From: Bacillota bacterium | Lineage (GTDB): Bacteria > Bacillota > UBA5301 > JAMCQP01 | Reading direction: 5' to 3' | DNA: 64,000 nucleotides | Assembly (NCBI GenBank): GCA_023381695.1 | Contig: JAMCQP010000039.1 | Coordinates: 66,151-130,150, forward strand | Shown: positions 44,116-53,591 of the stretch, piece after piece | Position numbering within the stretch: position 1 is the stretch's first letter | Layout of the letters: each line of letters starts with the position of its first letter | The notes under the pieces: model-generated | Databases searched by the model: none | What the model saw: the letters and a program-made list of their open reading frames with translations, nothing else | Told to the model about the DNA's origin: nothing | Program-made: the position numbers and the translations under genes

Positions 44116-45996
44116 TTATTTGCGGAAAAACTGCCGGTGCAAATCATCAAGAGAGAATTGCAACATGGTCGGCCGCCCATGAGGACAGGTGAATGGCTGG
44201 TCGGTGGCCGCCAGGTCTGCGATCAACACCTTCGCCTCCGGCGGAGACAATGGCTGGCCGGCCTTGATGGCGGCCTTGCAGGCCACTGTCATGCGAAGAC
44301 GCTCCAGGCGGTTGGCGACCGGGGGGTGTTCGTCCGGGGCGGCCACCAGTTCCGAGATCAGGTCACGCAACAGGGCCTCCTCCTGCAGGCGCCTCAGAGT
44401 CCGGGGGACCGCCCTGACCAGGTAGGTATTCCCGCCGAAAGGTTCGACTTCAAACCCCATCTCCCGTAAAAGCCCGGCGCTGCCGGCCATGATCTGGCTT
44501 TCCGCCGGTGAGAGATTCACGGTGATCGGCATCAGCAGGCGCTGGCTTACCACCTGCCCCAGCGTTTTGGAGAGGGCTTCGTAAAGGATTCGTTCATGTG
44601 CGGCATGCTGATCGATGAGCCAGATCGCCCCGCTGGATTCACCCACCAGGTACATCCTGTGCACCTGCCCCAGTAGAGTGAGTTCCGGGAAACGCGCCGG
44701 CCCGTGCCTTTCACCTGTGGCAGTGCCGCTCCTGGTGAAGGGCTTGTCTGTAATGAATTCCCCGGCCGTGCCGATGACACCGGTTTCCATGGCAAGGAGC
44801 CCTCCGGTTTCCCCGAAGCCGTCGAGTTTCCCCTGGTGCAGCTCCGGATCCAGCCGGTGGTCCTCCCGCACTACAAAAACCGTCCCGCCGCCCGGCGTCT
44901 CTTCCACCCCAACCACTTCAACCGTCTCAACGTCTTCAACCGCCTTCACCGCCTCCGAGGCGGCCCCGGCCAGCCCCCTGTCGTAAAACTTCCCTTCCGC
45001 CGCCAATGAAGCCCCGGCCAGGGTGCTCCGGACCACCCCATGCAGGATCCGGTGGACCTCGTCCTCCCGTGAGAAACGGACCTCCCGCTTCCCCGGATGG
45101 ACATTGACATCCACCATGCTGGTGTCGATCGTCAGCGCGAGAAACGCCACCGGATGCCTTTTGGCCGGCAACAGGGTCATATACGGGCGTTCCAATGCGT
45201 TTTGCAACATCCGGCTCTGGATCGCCCGGCCGTTCAAGGAGAAGTACTGGTATCCGCGCGTCCCGCGGGTAAGTTGCGGTTTCGAAATATAACCGGAGAC
45301 CCCCAGCCACTGGCCGGGGCTGGCCACCGGCAATAGCTGCCTGGCCACCTCTTTCCCGAAGATCGAAGTGATCGCCGTCAAAAGATCCCCGTTGCCGGAG
45401 GTCTGAAGCAGATCACGGCCGTCCTGCCGCAAGACAAACGCCACGCCGGGATGCGCCAGGGCCAGAGCGGTCACCACCTCGGTAATTTGCCCGGCTTCCG
45501 CCTGATCCGACTTCAGATACTTCAAACGGGCGGGGGTGTTGAAGAAGAGGTCCCGCACCATGATCGCGGTTCCCGCCGGACAGCCGGCTTCTCTCGGCGG
45601 TAGAAGCCGCCCGCCCTCCACCTCCAGTTCTTTGCCGGAAAGAAGTTCCCGCGGCCGGCTGATCAGTTGCACCCTGGCCACACTGCCGATGCTGGGCAGA
45701 GCTTCGCCCCGGAAACCCAGCGTGGTGATCCGGAAGAGATCCTCCGCCGTCTTCACCTTGCTGGTGGCGTGCCTCTCAAAGGCCAGGGGAATATCCTCCG
45801 GGACTATCCCCTCGCCGTCGTCGGTGACCCGGATGAGCTCCTTGCCGCCGCCCCGCGCCTCGATCTCAATCCGGCGCGCGCCGGCATCCAGCGAATTTTC
45901 CACCAGTTCCTTCACCACCGAAGCCGGCCGCTCGATCACCTCGCCAGCCGCAATCCGGTTGGCCAGTTCTTCGGTAAGAACCTGGATCTTCCCCAT
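44116..45996 (-). CDS. mutL: DNA mismatch repair protein MutL
   Basis: 626 aa GHKL ATPase/endonuclease acting with MutS. N-terminal N-x-x-D-A-G-A (E-N-S-L-D-A-G-A, about 33-40), D-D-G-E-G-I and the H-A-T-S-K loop; C-terminal dimerisation domain with the endonuclease motif D-Q-H-A-A-H-E-R-I (about 475), so the nicking activity lost in E. coli MutL is expected here. The linker (350-440) is low complexity. Confidence 0.96.
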   Translation of the reverse strand: MGKIQVLTEELANRIAAGEVIERPASVVKELVENSLDAGARRIEIEARGGGKELIRVTDDGEGIVPEDIPLAFERHATSKVKTAEDLFRITTLGFRGEALPSIGSVARVQLISRPRELLSGKELEVEGGRLLPPREAGCPAGTAIMVRDLFFNTPARLKYLKSDQAEAGQITEVVTALALAHPGVAFVLRQDGRDLLQTSGNGDLLTAITSIFGKEVARQLLPVASPGQWLGVSGYISKPQLTRGTRGYQYFSLNGRAIQSRMLQNALERPYMTLLPAKRHPVAFLALTIDTSMVDVNVHPGKREVRFSREDEVHRILHGVVRSTLAGASLAAEGKFYDRGLAGAASEAVKAVEDVETVEVVGVEETPGGGTVFVVREDHRLDPELHQGKLDGFGETGGLLAMETGVIGTAGEFITDKPFTRSGTATGERHGPARFPELTLLGQVHRMYLVGESSGAIWLIDQHAAHERILYEALSKTLGQVVSQRLLMPITVNLSPAESQIMAGSAGLLREMGFEVEPFGGNTYLVRAVPRTLRRLQEEALLRDLISELVAAPDEHPPVANRLERLRMTVACKAAIKAGQPLSPPEAKVLIADLAATDQPFTCPHGRPTMLQFSLDDLHRQFFRK

Positions 45997-46010
45997 TTAT
46001 CCGCCTCTTT

Positions 46011-48866
46011 TCAAGTTTTCGCGGCGGAAGCGCGCCGTTTTGATTTGCCCGTTTCGGCCAGCGCTTTCTGCTGCAGCTGGTGCAACGTGTTGATGGCCTC
46101 GATGGGAGTCAGGTTGGCCACGTCCAGACGGCACAACTCCTCAACCACCGCGCTGTGCCCGCGGTCAAAGAGCGCCAGTTGGACAAGGTTTGACTTCTCC
46201 GGGCCCGCGGCCGCCACCGCATCATATGCCAGCCCGGCTTCCAGGCCGGCCTCCCGGATCCCGGCCTCCTGGATTCCCGCCTCCAGGGTTCCGGCAGCCT
46301 GTACCACCGCGCCCCCGGCCTCCTGGCGGCCTTCCAGCTCGCTCAAAACCTCCTTGGCGCGCTGGAGGATCTCCCCTGGCAGCCCGGCCAGCCGGGCCAC
46401 TTCAATCCCGTAGCTGCGATCCGTTCCACCGGCGATAATCCGGCGGAGAAAGACGATGGATTCCCCCTCCTCCTCCACGGCCACGCTGTAATTGCGGGCG
46501 TGCGGCAACCGTTCCACCATATCCGTCAGTTCATGATAATGGGTGGCAAAGAGCGTCTTGGCCCCCACCTTGACGGGATCGTGCAAATATTCGGTGACCG
46601 CCCAGGCGATGCTGAGGCCGTCAAACGTGCTGGTGCCCCGGCCGATCTCGTCGAGAATCACCAGGCTTTTGCGGGTGGCGTTGTTCAGGATGTTGGCCAC
46701 CTCGTTCATCTCCACCATAAAGGTGCTCTGACCGGTGGCCAGGTCATCCGCCGCCCCCACCCTGGTGAAGACCCGATCCACCACCCCGATCCGGGCCTCC
46801 GCCGCCGGGACAAAAGAACCCACCTGCGCCATCAGGACGATCAGCGCCACCTGGCGCATAAAGGTGGACTTGCCGGCCATATTGGGCCCGGTGATGAGCA
46901 AAAACTGGTTCTCCTCATGATCCAGAAGACAGTCGTTGGGGACAAAGAGACCGTTCTGCAGCATCTTCTCCACCACCGGGTGGCGCCCCTCGACAATCTT
47001 GATCTCATCGGAATCGTCCAGCACCGGCCGCACGTAACCGTTGGCCACCGCCACCGTGGCCAGCGCCGCCAGCACATCCAGTTGCGCCAGCACACCCGCC
47101 GTTTGCTGAATGCGGGGCGCGGCTTTGGCCACCGTCTGCCTGACCTCCACAAAGAGCTGGTATTCCAGTTCCACCAGCCGCTCTTCAGCGCCCAGAATCC
47201 GGTTCTCATATTCTTTCAATTCGGGCGTGATGAAGCGTTCCGCATTGGCCAGGGTCTGCTTGCGAAGATACCGGTCCGGGATCAGGGAGCGGTTGGCATT
47301 GGTCACCTCGAGATAGTAGCCAAAGACCTTATTAAATCCTACCTTCAGCGACTTGATCCCGGTGGCTTCCCGTTCCCTGGCCTCCAGCTCCGCAATCCAG
47401 CTCTTGCCGGAAGTGCTTGCCTCCCGGAGCTGGTCGACCTCCGCGTTATAACCGGCCTTGATCAGATCACCCTCCCGGACCGAGATGGGAGGGTTGTCCG
47501 TGATCGCCGCCCGCAAAAGTTCGGCAATATCCGCCAGAGCATCCAGGGAATCTTCCAGCCGGCCCAGCCAGGGATCCTTCACCCCGCCGGCCGCGGAAGC
47601 GTTGGCCGTCCGCAGCACCTCTTTGATTCCGGGCAGTACGGCGCAGGAGTCGCGCAGGGCGACGAGATCCCGGCCGTTGGCCACGCCGTAGGTCACGCGG
47701 CTTACCAGCCGCTCCAGGTCGTAAACGGCCGCCAGCAGTTCCCGCAACTCCTCCCGAAACAGAATATCGTCAACCAGGGTCTGCACGGCGCTCAGACGCC
47801 GCCGGACGGCCTCGGGATCCACCAGAGGGCGTTCCACCCAGTCTCGCAGCATCCGGCCGCCCATGGACGTCACCGTGCGGTCCAGCACCCAGAGGAGCGA
47901 CCCTTTCCGGTTTCCATCCCGGATGGTCTGGGTGAGTTCCAGATTGCGGCGGGTAGCCACATCCAGGGTCATGAACTGATCGGTGGTATAGGTGGCCAAC
48001 CGGTTGATATGGCCCAGATTGGTCTTCTGGGTCTCCTGGAGGTAGGCGATCACCGCCCCGGCGGCGCCGATGGCCAGCGGCAGGGACTCACAGCCGAACC
48101 CCTCCAGGGAAACCGTCCCCAGGTGCCGGGTCAAACCCCGGTAAGCTCTATCCCTCGAAAAAGCCTGCGGATCGTATCTGGTCACAAAAAGCCTGGGCAA
48201 GACGCGCGTGACGGCGGGTAAGACGGCATCCGCACCGGGGAAATCTTCTTCCGACGCCGCAACAGACGCGCCCGCGGGCATCGCCACGGGCTCCGCCCCC
48301 TCCGCGTCCGCCTGCCCGGACGGCCAGAGGCATTCCGACGGCTGCAGCCGGACAAACTCGTTGACCAGCCGCTCCAGGGCCTTCGCCCCGCGGATCTCCG
48401 CGGCGGCAAAGGCGCCGGTCGAGACATCCGCATAGGCCAGCCCGAAATTCCCGTGATCATCCGGGTTGATCGCCACCAGGAAGTTGTTCCGCTTCTCCTC
48501 CAGACTGGCCCGTTCAATCACCGTTCCCGGGGTAATCACCCGGGTGACCTCGCGCTTGACCACTCCCTTGGCCAGCCTGGGATCCTCCATCTGGTCACAA
48601 ATGGCCACCTTGAACCCATTGGCCAGAAGCTGCGCGATATACCCTTCCACCGCATGGTAGGGCACGCCGCACATGGGAATGCGCTCCGCCTTGCCGGCAT
48701 CCCGGGAAGTCAGGGTAATCTCCAGGACCCTGGACGCCACCTGGGCATCCGCATCGAACATCTCATAGAAGTCGCCCAATCTGAAGAGCACTATGGCATC
48801 GCGGTACTGTTCCTTTACCGCGTAATACTGCTGCAACATCGGCGTTAATTGCTCGTTCACCGGCAT
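46011..48866 (-). CDS. mutS: DNA mismatch repair protein MutS
   Basis: Recognises mismatches. 951 aa, about 80 longer than usual. N-terminal F-R-L-G-D-F-Y-E-M-F carries the mismatch-wedging Phe; the ATPase shows G-P-N-M-A-G-K-S-T (Walker A) and I-L-D-E-I-G-R-G-T (Walker B) and a downstream helix-turn-helix. The extra length comes from an Ala/Gly/Glu-rich insert in the connector region (about 180-215) and a repeat-containing insert (E-A-G-I/L units, about 870-900) between ATPase and C-terminal dimer helices. Confidence 0.96.
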   Translation of the reverse strand: MPVNEQLTPMLQQYYAVKEQYRDAIVLFRLGDFYEMFDADAQVASRVLEITLTSRDAGKAERIPMCGVPYHAVEGYIAQLLANGFKVAICDQMEDPRLAKGVVKREVTRVITPGTVIERASLEEKRNNFLVAINPDDHGNFGLAYADVSTGAFAAAEIRGAKALERLVNEFVRLQPSECLWPSGQADAEGAEPVAMPAGASVAASEEDFPGADAVLPAVTRVLPRLFVTRYDPQAFSRDRAYRGLTRHLGTVSLEGFGCESLPLAIGAAGAVIAYLQETQKTNLGHINRLATYTTDQFMTLDVATRRNLELTQTIRDGNRKGSLLWVLDRTVTSMGGRMLRDWVERPLVDPEAVRRRLSAVQTLVDDILFREELRELLAAVYDLERLVSRVTYGVANGRDLVALRDSCAVLPGIKEVLRTANASAAGGVKDPWLGRLEDSLDALADIAELLRAAITDNPPISVREGDLIKAGYNAEVDQLREASTSGKSWIAELEAREREATGIKSLKVGFNKVFGYYLEVTNANRSLIPDRYLRKQTLANAERFITPELKEYENRILGAEERLVELEYQLFVEVRQTVAKAAPRIQQTAGVLAQLDVLAALATVAVANGYVRPVLDDSDEIKIVEGRHPVVEKMLQNGLFVPNDCLLDHEENQFLLITGPNMAGKSTFMRQVALIVLMAQVGSFVPAAEARIGVVDRVFTRVGAADDLATGQSTFMVEMNEVANILNNATRKSLVILDEIGRGTSTFDGLSIAWAVTEYLHDPVKVGAKTLFATHYHELTDMVERLPHARNYSVAVEEEGESIVFLRRIIAGGTDRSYGIEVARLAGLPGEILQRAKEVLSELEGRQEAGGAVVQAAGTLEAGIQEAGIREAGLEAGLAYDAVAAAGPEKSNLVQLALFDRGHSAVVEELCRLDVANLTPIEAINTLHQLQQKALAETGKSKRRASAAKT
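46246..46290. repeat. 15-nt tandem repeat inside mutS
   Basis: Three adjacent 15-nt units (46246-46260, 46261-46275, 46276-46290) differing at a few bases and encoding E-A-G-L/I-x repeats in the linker before the C-terminal domain. Confidence 0.75.
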
Positions 48867-48913
48867 CCGCCTCCCTGCCGTGGTCCCTCGCCGTTTGGTC
48901 TCCCGCGCCGTTC

Positions 48914-50260
48914 TTAAACGCCGGCGTCGACCAAATTTCCAAATAAGCTCCAGGTATGGACATTGGTAATCTTTACCCGGACTAATTCGCCGGTGAGCGC
49001 GGGATCCCCTGCAAAATGCACCAGTTTGTTGGTGCGGGTCCGGCCGGTGAGTATCTCCGGATCGGTCTTGCTCCCGCCTTCCACCAGCACCTCCACGGTT
49101 TGGCCGTCGTACTCCTCGTTCTTTTCCCGGCTGATCCCCTGCTGCAACTCGATCAGCCGGTAGATCCTCTCCCGCTTCACATCCTCCGGGACCTGATCCG
49201 GCATCCCGGCCGCGGGAGTTCCTTTACGGGGGGAATAGATGAAGGTGAAAGCGCCGTCATACCGGACCTCCCGCACCACGCGCAGGGTTTCCTCAAAGTC
49301 CTCTTCGGTCTCGCCGGGAAAACCGACGATCAGGTCGGTGGTCAGGCTGATCTCCGGAATGGCCTGCCTTAATTTCCCCACCAGTTCCAGGTACATTTCG
49401 GCGGTGTACCCCCGGTTCATCCGCTGCAAAATCCGGTTGCCGCCGGCCTGCAGGGGCAGGTGCAGGTGCTCGCAGACCTTGTCCAACTCTTTCATGGCGG
49501 AGATCATCTTGTCGGAAAGGTCCTTGGGATGCGAGGTGGTAAAACGGATCCGCTCAATGCCCGGGACCGGGTTGAGCCTCCGCAGCAGATCCGCGAAGTC
49601 CACCCGCCGGTCGGCGGGAAGATCCCTCCCGTAGGAGTTGACATTCTGGCCTAAAAGGGTAATCTCCTTGCACCCATCCTCGCCAAGCGCGGTCACCTCC
49701 GCCAGGATCTGCTCCGGATCCCGGCTCTTCTCCCGCCCGCGCACATAGGGAACTATGCAGTACGTGCAGAAATTGTTGCAGCCGTAGGTGATATTCACCC
49801 AGGCTTTGAGCCGGCTCTCGCGCCTGACCGGCACCCCCTCCACAATCTCCTCGCTGTCCTCCTCCACGGCAATCACCGGCCCCTCGCCGACGGCCACCTT
49901 TTGCAGGAGTTCGGGCAGCTCATGAATATTGTGGGTGCCAAAGACCAGATCCACCTGGGGCAATTTGGCCTTGATTCCAGCCAGCTCCTCCGGCTGCTGG
50001 ACCATGCAACCGCAGATCCCGATCTTTAGATCCGGCTTGCGCTGCTTTAAGCCCTTCAGGCCGGCGACCTGGCCGTAGACCTTCCGTTCGGGATTGTCGC
50101 GGACGCTGCAGGTGTTGAAGAGGATCAGGTCCGCCTCCTCCCGGTCCCCGGCCGGTTGATAACCCATGGCCTCCAGAAGGCCGGCGATCTTCTCCGAGTC
50201 GTGCTCGTTCATCTGGCACCCGAAGGTGTTGATCAGGTACTTTGGCTTTGCTGCAGGCAT
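48914..50260 (-). CDS. miaB: tRNA-2-methylthio-N6-isopentenyladenosine synthase
   Basis: Radical SAM methylthiotransferase acting on i6A37 made by MiaA. 448 aa: UPF0004 domain with three cluster cysteines (T-F-G-C-Q-M-N, F-N-T-C-S-V-R, G-C-M), radical SAM motif C-N-N-F-C-T-Y-C (about 155-162) and a C-terminal TRAM domain. ATG 50260, preceded by GGGGTG, is preferred to ATG 50278. First gene of the run miaB-mutS-mutL-methyltransferase-miaA-hfq. Confidence 0.96.
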   Translation of the reverse strand: MPAAKPKYLINTFGCQMNEHDSEKIAGLLEAMGYQPAGDREEADLILFNTCSVRDNPERKVYGQVAGLKGLKQRKPDLKIGICGCMVQQPEELAGIKAKLPQVDLVFGTHNIHELPELLQKVAVGEGPVIAVEEDSEEIVEGVPVRRESRLKAWVNITYGCNNFCTYCIVPYVRGREKSRDPEQILAEVTALGEDGCKEITLLGQNVNSYGRDLPADRRVDFADLLRRLNPVPGIERIRFTTSHPKDLSDKMISAMKELDKVCEHLHLPLQAGGNRILQRMNRGYTAEMYLELVGKLRQAIPEISLTTDLIVGFPGETEEDFEETLRVVREVRYDGAFTFIYSPRKGTPAAGMPDQVPEDVKRERIYRLIELQQGISREKNEEYDGQTVEVLVEGGSKTDPEILTGRTRTNKLVHFAGDPALTGELVRVKITNVHTWSLFGNLVDAGV

Positions 50261-50292
50261 TCTTTTCACCCCACGCATTGTGTTCAGAGTTT

Positions 50293-50321
50293 ATTATATC
50301 CCAACCCGTGGACGCGGGCAA
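50293..50321 (-). promoter_or_regulatory. Promoter of the miaB-mutSL operon
   Basis: TTGCCC (50321-50316), 17-nt spacer, TATAAT (50298-50293), immediately after the terminator of the upstream small gene. The predicted transcript start is about 25 nt before the miaB ATG at 50260. Confidence 0.6.
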
Positions 50322-50348
50322 TAAAAAGCCCGGACAAGATCGCCGGGC
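50321..50348 (-). terminator. Terminator of the DUF1540 gene
   Basis: Stem GCCCGG (50328-50333) / CCGGGC (50343-50348), followed on the minus strand by TTTTTATT. Confidence 0.75.
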
Positions 50349-50391
50349 CAAAGAAAAGCATCGTAGCGGGGAAACTTCCTGGGGGTTATTT

Positions 50392-50583
50392 CTACTTTTT
50401 GGGTTTAAAGGTCTTGCAGGCCGTCCTTGCAGATGTGTGGGAGGGCGTTTTGCCGATGGCGCCCATCTCCATCATCGTGTTGTCGGTGGCTGCGTCACTG
50501 GTCACCGTAATCTCGCCGGCGTCGCAAATGTTGCCCTTGCCCCAGTAACTGCAGTCGCTGACAGTGCAATTGACCGATGTCAT
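50392..50583 (-). CDS. Small cysteine-rich DUF1540 protein
   Basis: 63 aa. Pattern C-T-V-S-D-C-S-Y-W-G-x-G-N-x-C-D-A-G-E-I-x-V with a fourth Cys near the C-terminus matches DUF1540, a small family common in spore formers, probably metal-binding, of unknown function. Three ATGs are in frame; ATG 50583, nine nucleotides after AAGGAG, is chosen, since the earlier ones abut their Shine-Dalgarno sequence. Monocistronic. Confidence 0.82.
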   Translation of the reverse strand: MTSVNCTVSDCSYWGKGNICDAGEITVTSDAATDNTMMEMGAIGKTPSHTSARTACKTFKPKK

Positions 50584-50719
50584 CTTGCCCATCTCCTTTG
50601 CCATCTCCTTTTCTGTTTCAGAATACTTCGGCCTGGTAATGCAGGGAGGCCGTCTCTAGGTTGGCCAAGTTCTCCCGGCACTATACGCGCTCAAAGAGAC
50701 CGCGAAGGAATCTCCGGGC

Positions 50720-50754
50720 AAGGCTCATTTATCCCCCGGAGTAAGGCTCATTTA
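50720..50754. repeat. Short direct repeat at the end of the Nramp gene
   Basis: The 12-nt word AAGGCTCATTTA occurs at 50720-50731 and 50743-50754; the second copy covers the stop codon. CTCCGGG and CCCGGAG nearby can form a hairpin that may terminate the transcript. Confidence 0.45.
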
Positions 50755-51986
50755 AACAAGCCCGGGAGGCTGGTAGCCGCCCACACCACGGTAAGAACCG
50801 CCATTCCCACGGTCGTCGCCCAGGCCACGCCGTTAAAGAAGCGGCTGTTTACGTATTCCCCCATCAACCGGCGGTTGTTGATCAGGATCAGGATAAAGAT
50901 CAGAATTACCGGGAGGAGGATGCCGTTTACCACCTGGGATAACAGCATCAAGAGCAACAGCGGCGCCCTGGGAATCAGGACAATCGCCACCCCGGCGATA
51001 ATCAAGCCGGTGTACAGCCCAAAAAACTGCGGCGCCTCCCGGAATCGCTTGCTAATGCCGGTTTCCCACCCCATGCCCTCGCACACGGAATAGGCGGTGG
51101 AAAGGGGCAAGATCGAAGCCGAAAAGACCGAGGCGTTATACAGCCCGAACGCGAAGAGCGCCGCCGCAAACCGGCCGGCTAGAGGCTGAAGCGCGATAGC
51201 CGCATCCGCCGCGGTTTCTATGCTGATTCCCCTGGCAAAGAGGGTGGCGGCGCAGGTAACCACGATAAAAAACGCCACCAGATCCGTGACAAAACTACCC
51301 ACAATTACATCCAGCCGCGAGTATCTGTAATCCCGGATCTTGATCCCCTTTTCCACCACGGCCGATTGCAGGTAGAACTGCATCCAGGGCGCGATGGTGG
51401 TCCCCACCAGGCCGATGACCATCATCAGATAGTCCGGTTTGAAGCTCAAACTGGGGGAAACCGCCTGGCGAAAGACCAGCCCCCAGTCCGGCCTGGCCAG
51501 AAAACCGGAGATCACGTAGGTGGCATAGAAGGCCGAGGCCGTCAAAAAGACCTTCTCCACCAGATCATAAGTCCCGCCCACCACCAGCCACCAGACCAGA
51601 AGGGCGCTGATCGGCACGGAGACATACCTGGGAATTCCAAAGATCTCCCCGCTGGCCGCCACGCCGGCAAACTCCGCCACAATATTGCCCAGGTTGGCAA
51701 AGAGCAGCCCCACCATCAGATAGAAGGTGACCTTCACCCCGAAGTTCTCCCGGATCAGGTCCGCCAGCCCCTGGCCGGTCACCACGCCCATCCTGGCTGA
51801 CATCTCCTGAACCACGATGAGCGCCATGGTAATCGGGATCAATGTCCACAACAGGCTGTATCCGAAATGCGCCCCGGCCACCGAATAGGTGGTGATGCCG
51901 CCGGCGTCGTTATCCACGCTGGCGGTGACAATGCCCGGGCCAATTACCGCCAGGATGACCAGCAAATTTTTGAACCTGGCATTCAT
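50748..51986 (-). CDS. Nramp-family metal transporter, probably Mg2+ type
   Basis: 412 aa, about 11 transmembrane helices, LeuT-like fold. In helix 1 the usual D-P-G-N reads D27-A-G-G30, and in helix 6 M-P-H reads A-P-W, so the Asn and Met that bind Mn/Fe are replaced. The Nramp-related magnesium transporters (described from Eggerthella lenta) have likewise lost these ligands. ATG 51986 behind GGGGTG is chosen; TTG 52040 is possible. It follows the MgtE_N/CBS gene at once, supporting Mg2+. Confidence 0.85.
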   Translation of the reverse strand: MNARFKNLLVILAVIGPGIVTASVDNDAGGITTYSVAGAHFGYSLLWTLIPITMALIVVQEMSARMGVVTGQGLADLIRENFGVKVTFYLMVGLLFANLGNIVAEFAGVAASGEIFGIPRYVSVPISALLVWWLVVGGTYDLVEKVFLTASAFYATYVISGFLARPDWGLVFRQAVSPSLSFKPDYLMMVIGLVGTTIAPWMQFYLQSAVVEKGIKIRDYRYSRLDVIVGSFVTDLVAFFIVVTCAATLFARGISIETAADAAIALQPLAGRFAAALFAFGLYNASVFSASILPLSTAYSVCEGMGWETGISKRFREAPQFFGLYTGLIIAGVAIVLIPRAPLLLLMLLSQVVNGILLPVILIFILILINNRRLMGEYVNSRFFNGVAWATTVGMAVLTVVWAATSLPGLFK

Positions 51987-52043
51987 TCTCTTCACCCCGC
52001 TCTCAACGCGTGCGGCCCTGGAAAAGGCGATGCGCGCCAATCG

Positions 52044-53315
52044 CTAATCCTTGCTCTGCAGCTTCTTGAGCCATTTGGGCGTGAGCACCGAGTCGACCAC
52101 GTCGTATATCGACACTATTCCCTGGAGCACGCCCTTTTCATCCACCACGGGTATCGCCAGAAGATCGTATTTGGTGATCACGTTGGCAATCTGCTGCTTG
52201 CCCATGTCCACGGGGACGCTCACCACCTTGGTAATCATGATCCTGGAAAGGGACGTATCCGAGGGGGCGACGATCAGATCCCGAAGCGCGACTACCCCGC
52301 ACAGCCGGCTCATCTTATCAACCACGTAAACGTAATAGATGCTCTCCGCCGACGGTTGTTGCCGCCGCAACTCCCTGATGGTCTCATCGGTGGTAAGCTG
52401 CGCCGGGAAGGCGATGAACTCGGTATTCATCAGGCCTCCGGCCGTATTTTCGTCGTAGTCCAGAAGTTCCCGGACCTCTTCCGCGTCCTCCTTTTCCATC
52501 AGGTTCAGCAGCTCTTCGGCCTTCTCCTCCGGAAGTTCCCCCAGCGCGTCGGCGGCGTCATCCGGCGCCATCTCCTCCAGGATATCCGAGGCCCGTTCGC
52601 TGCCCAGATCTTCGAGGATCAATGCCTGCAGGCGAGGGTCCACCTCGCTTAAAGCATCGGCGGCGGTCTCATCGTCCAGCGACTGGAAGACCGCTCTTCT
52701 CTCCCTGGTATCCAGATCGCTGACAATATCCGCGATCTCCGCCGGGTGAAGTTTGGCCAGCTTCTGGTGCGGCACGGAGAGCTTGACCCGGCTGAGATCC
52801 GTGGCCAACGGATCCACCAGTTCCCAGCTTACCAGTTGATCGGAGATCCGGAAACCCAGCGCCCGCCCCAGGCCGTCCACCGCCCGCTCAAAGCCCAGCC
52901 GGCGGAACAACCCCCGGGTCCCGATGTCCACGGCGATCAGCCTCACGGCGCCATGGACATTCTCCAGAAGAAGATCGTTAACCCGGACCACCTTCGCGCC
53001 GTGGGTATCCACAATCTGTTTGTCCAGAAGGTCTTTGCGCAGGTAGATCTCCTGGTCACTGGCCTTGGAGGTGGCCACCTCGTTGGTGTTCAGGTGAATC
53101 TTCAACGAATCAAGGGAAGAGAGCTCCAGTTGGCCCCATGGAACAAGAACCGGCGTTTTGCGCCGTCCGGCGGTAATCTCCACGCTGGTGACCCTGGGAA
53201 ACGTGTCTCCCAGCTCCACAAGCACGTCGGTCACCCTGCCCAGCGTCTTGAACCCCGGAACAAGGACCGATCTATCCAATATTTCGCTGACATACAGCCC
53301 GCCTTTTGTGACCAT
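52044..53315 (-). CDS. PRC-barrel / MgtE_N / CBS regulatory protein
   Basis: 423 aa, soluble: PRC-barrel-like region (about 5-165), MgtE N-terminal superhelical domain (about 205-300, repeated A-D-I/A-L-x-x-L and D-D-A-A-D-A-L-G-E-L-P) and a CBS pair (about 310-420). It is MgtE without the membrane channel; in MgtE these parts sense Mg2+ and gate the pore. With the transporter gene next to it, it probably gates or senses for that Nramp protein. ATG 53315, eight nucleotides after GGAGG, is preferred to GTG 53324. Confidence 0.88.
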   Translation of the reverse strand: MVTKGGLYVSEILDRSVLVPGFKTLGRVTDVLVELGDTFPRVTSVEITAGRRKTPVLVPWGQLELSSLDSLKIHLNTNEVATSKASDQEIYLRKDLLDKQIVDTHGAKVVRVNDLLLENVHGAVRLIAVDIGTRGLFRRLGFERAVDGLGRALGFRISDQLVSWELVDPLATDLSRVKLSVPHQKLAKLHPAEIADIVSDLDTRERRAVFQSLDDETAADALSEVDPRLQALILEDLGSERASDILEEMAPDDAADALGELPEEKAEELLNLMEKEDAEEVRELLDYDENTAGGLMNTEFIAFPAQLTTDETIRELRRQQPSAESIYYVYVVDKMSRLCGVVALRDLIVAPSDTSLSRIMITKVVSVPVDMGKQQIANVITKYDLLAIPVVDEKGVLQGIVSIYDVVDSVLTPKWLKKLQSKD

Positions 53316-53342
53316 TCGACTCACCTCCAGTTGTAAAAAGGC

Positions 53343-53375
53343 AAAAAAATACGAGGACCCTTGCGAAGGTCCTCG
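53343..53375 (-). terminator. Leader terminator (attenuator) before the Mg2+ transport operon
   Basis: Stem CGAGGACC/GGTCCTCG (53375-53368 / 53359-53352) with extra T-A pairs in the loop, then TATTTTTTT. It lies 28 nt before the coding start and downstream of the structured leader, the layout of transcription attenuation. Confidence 0.85.
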
Positions 53376-53417
53376 CAGCCAGCAAAAATTTCCTGTCAGG
53401 AAAGGGAAAATTCACTG

Positions 53418-53536
53418 GCGGGTGTCAAAATGGACCTCCCCAAGTTCAATTCCGCTATCCGGGCAACCACAAAAAACAGCCTGGCATCGCCACGTTTACT
53501 ACTAGGGCTACCGTCCATTTTACCACCCCCACCCGC
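53418..53536 (-). ncRNA. Structured 5' leader, possible riboswitch of unknown class
   Basis: The ends of this 119-nt stretch pair: GCGGGTG (minus, 53536-53530 side) with CACCCGC (53424-53418 side), and then AAAATGGAC (53521-53513) with GTCCATTTT (53435-53427), 16 pairs round one internal loop. Smaller hairpins (TGGC-GAT-GCCA) lie inside. A promoter precedes it and a terminator follows. I do not see the conserved M-box, ydaO or yybP-ykoY words. Confidence 0.6.
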
Positions 53537-53591
53537 TGCATATTCTTAGAATAAGCGTAAGAAATGGAAGAATGCTATGCACCTAAAATTA

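Noticed and set aside
46500-48221. 573-codon open frame opposite mutS, and similar long frames opposite hom (1253-2542), EF-G (6626-7993) and miaB
   Set aside because: All are shadows of well-identified genes; codon composition and lack of start signals match an antisense artefact.
53418-53536. Identification of the leader as an M-box, or as a ykkC element on the plus strand because of CTAGGGCTACCG
   Set aside because: None of the other conserved M-box or ykkC segments is present, and the ykkC-like word is on the strand opposite to the operon.
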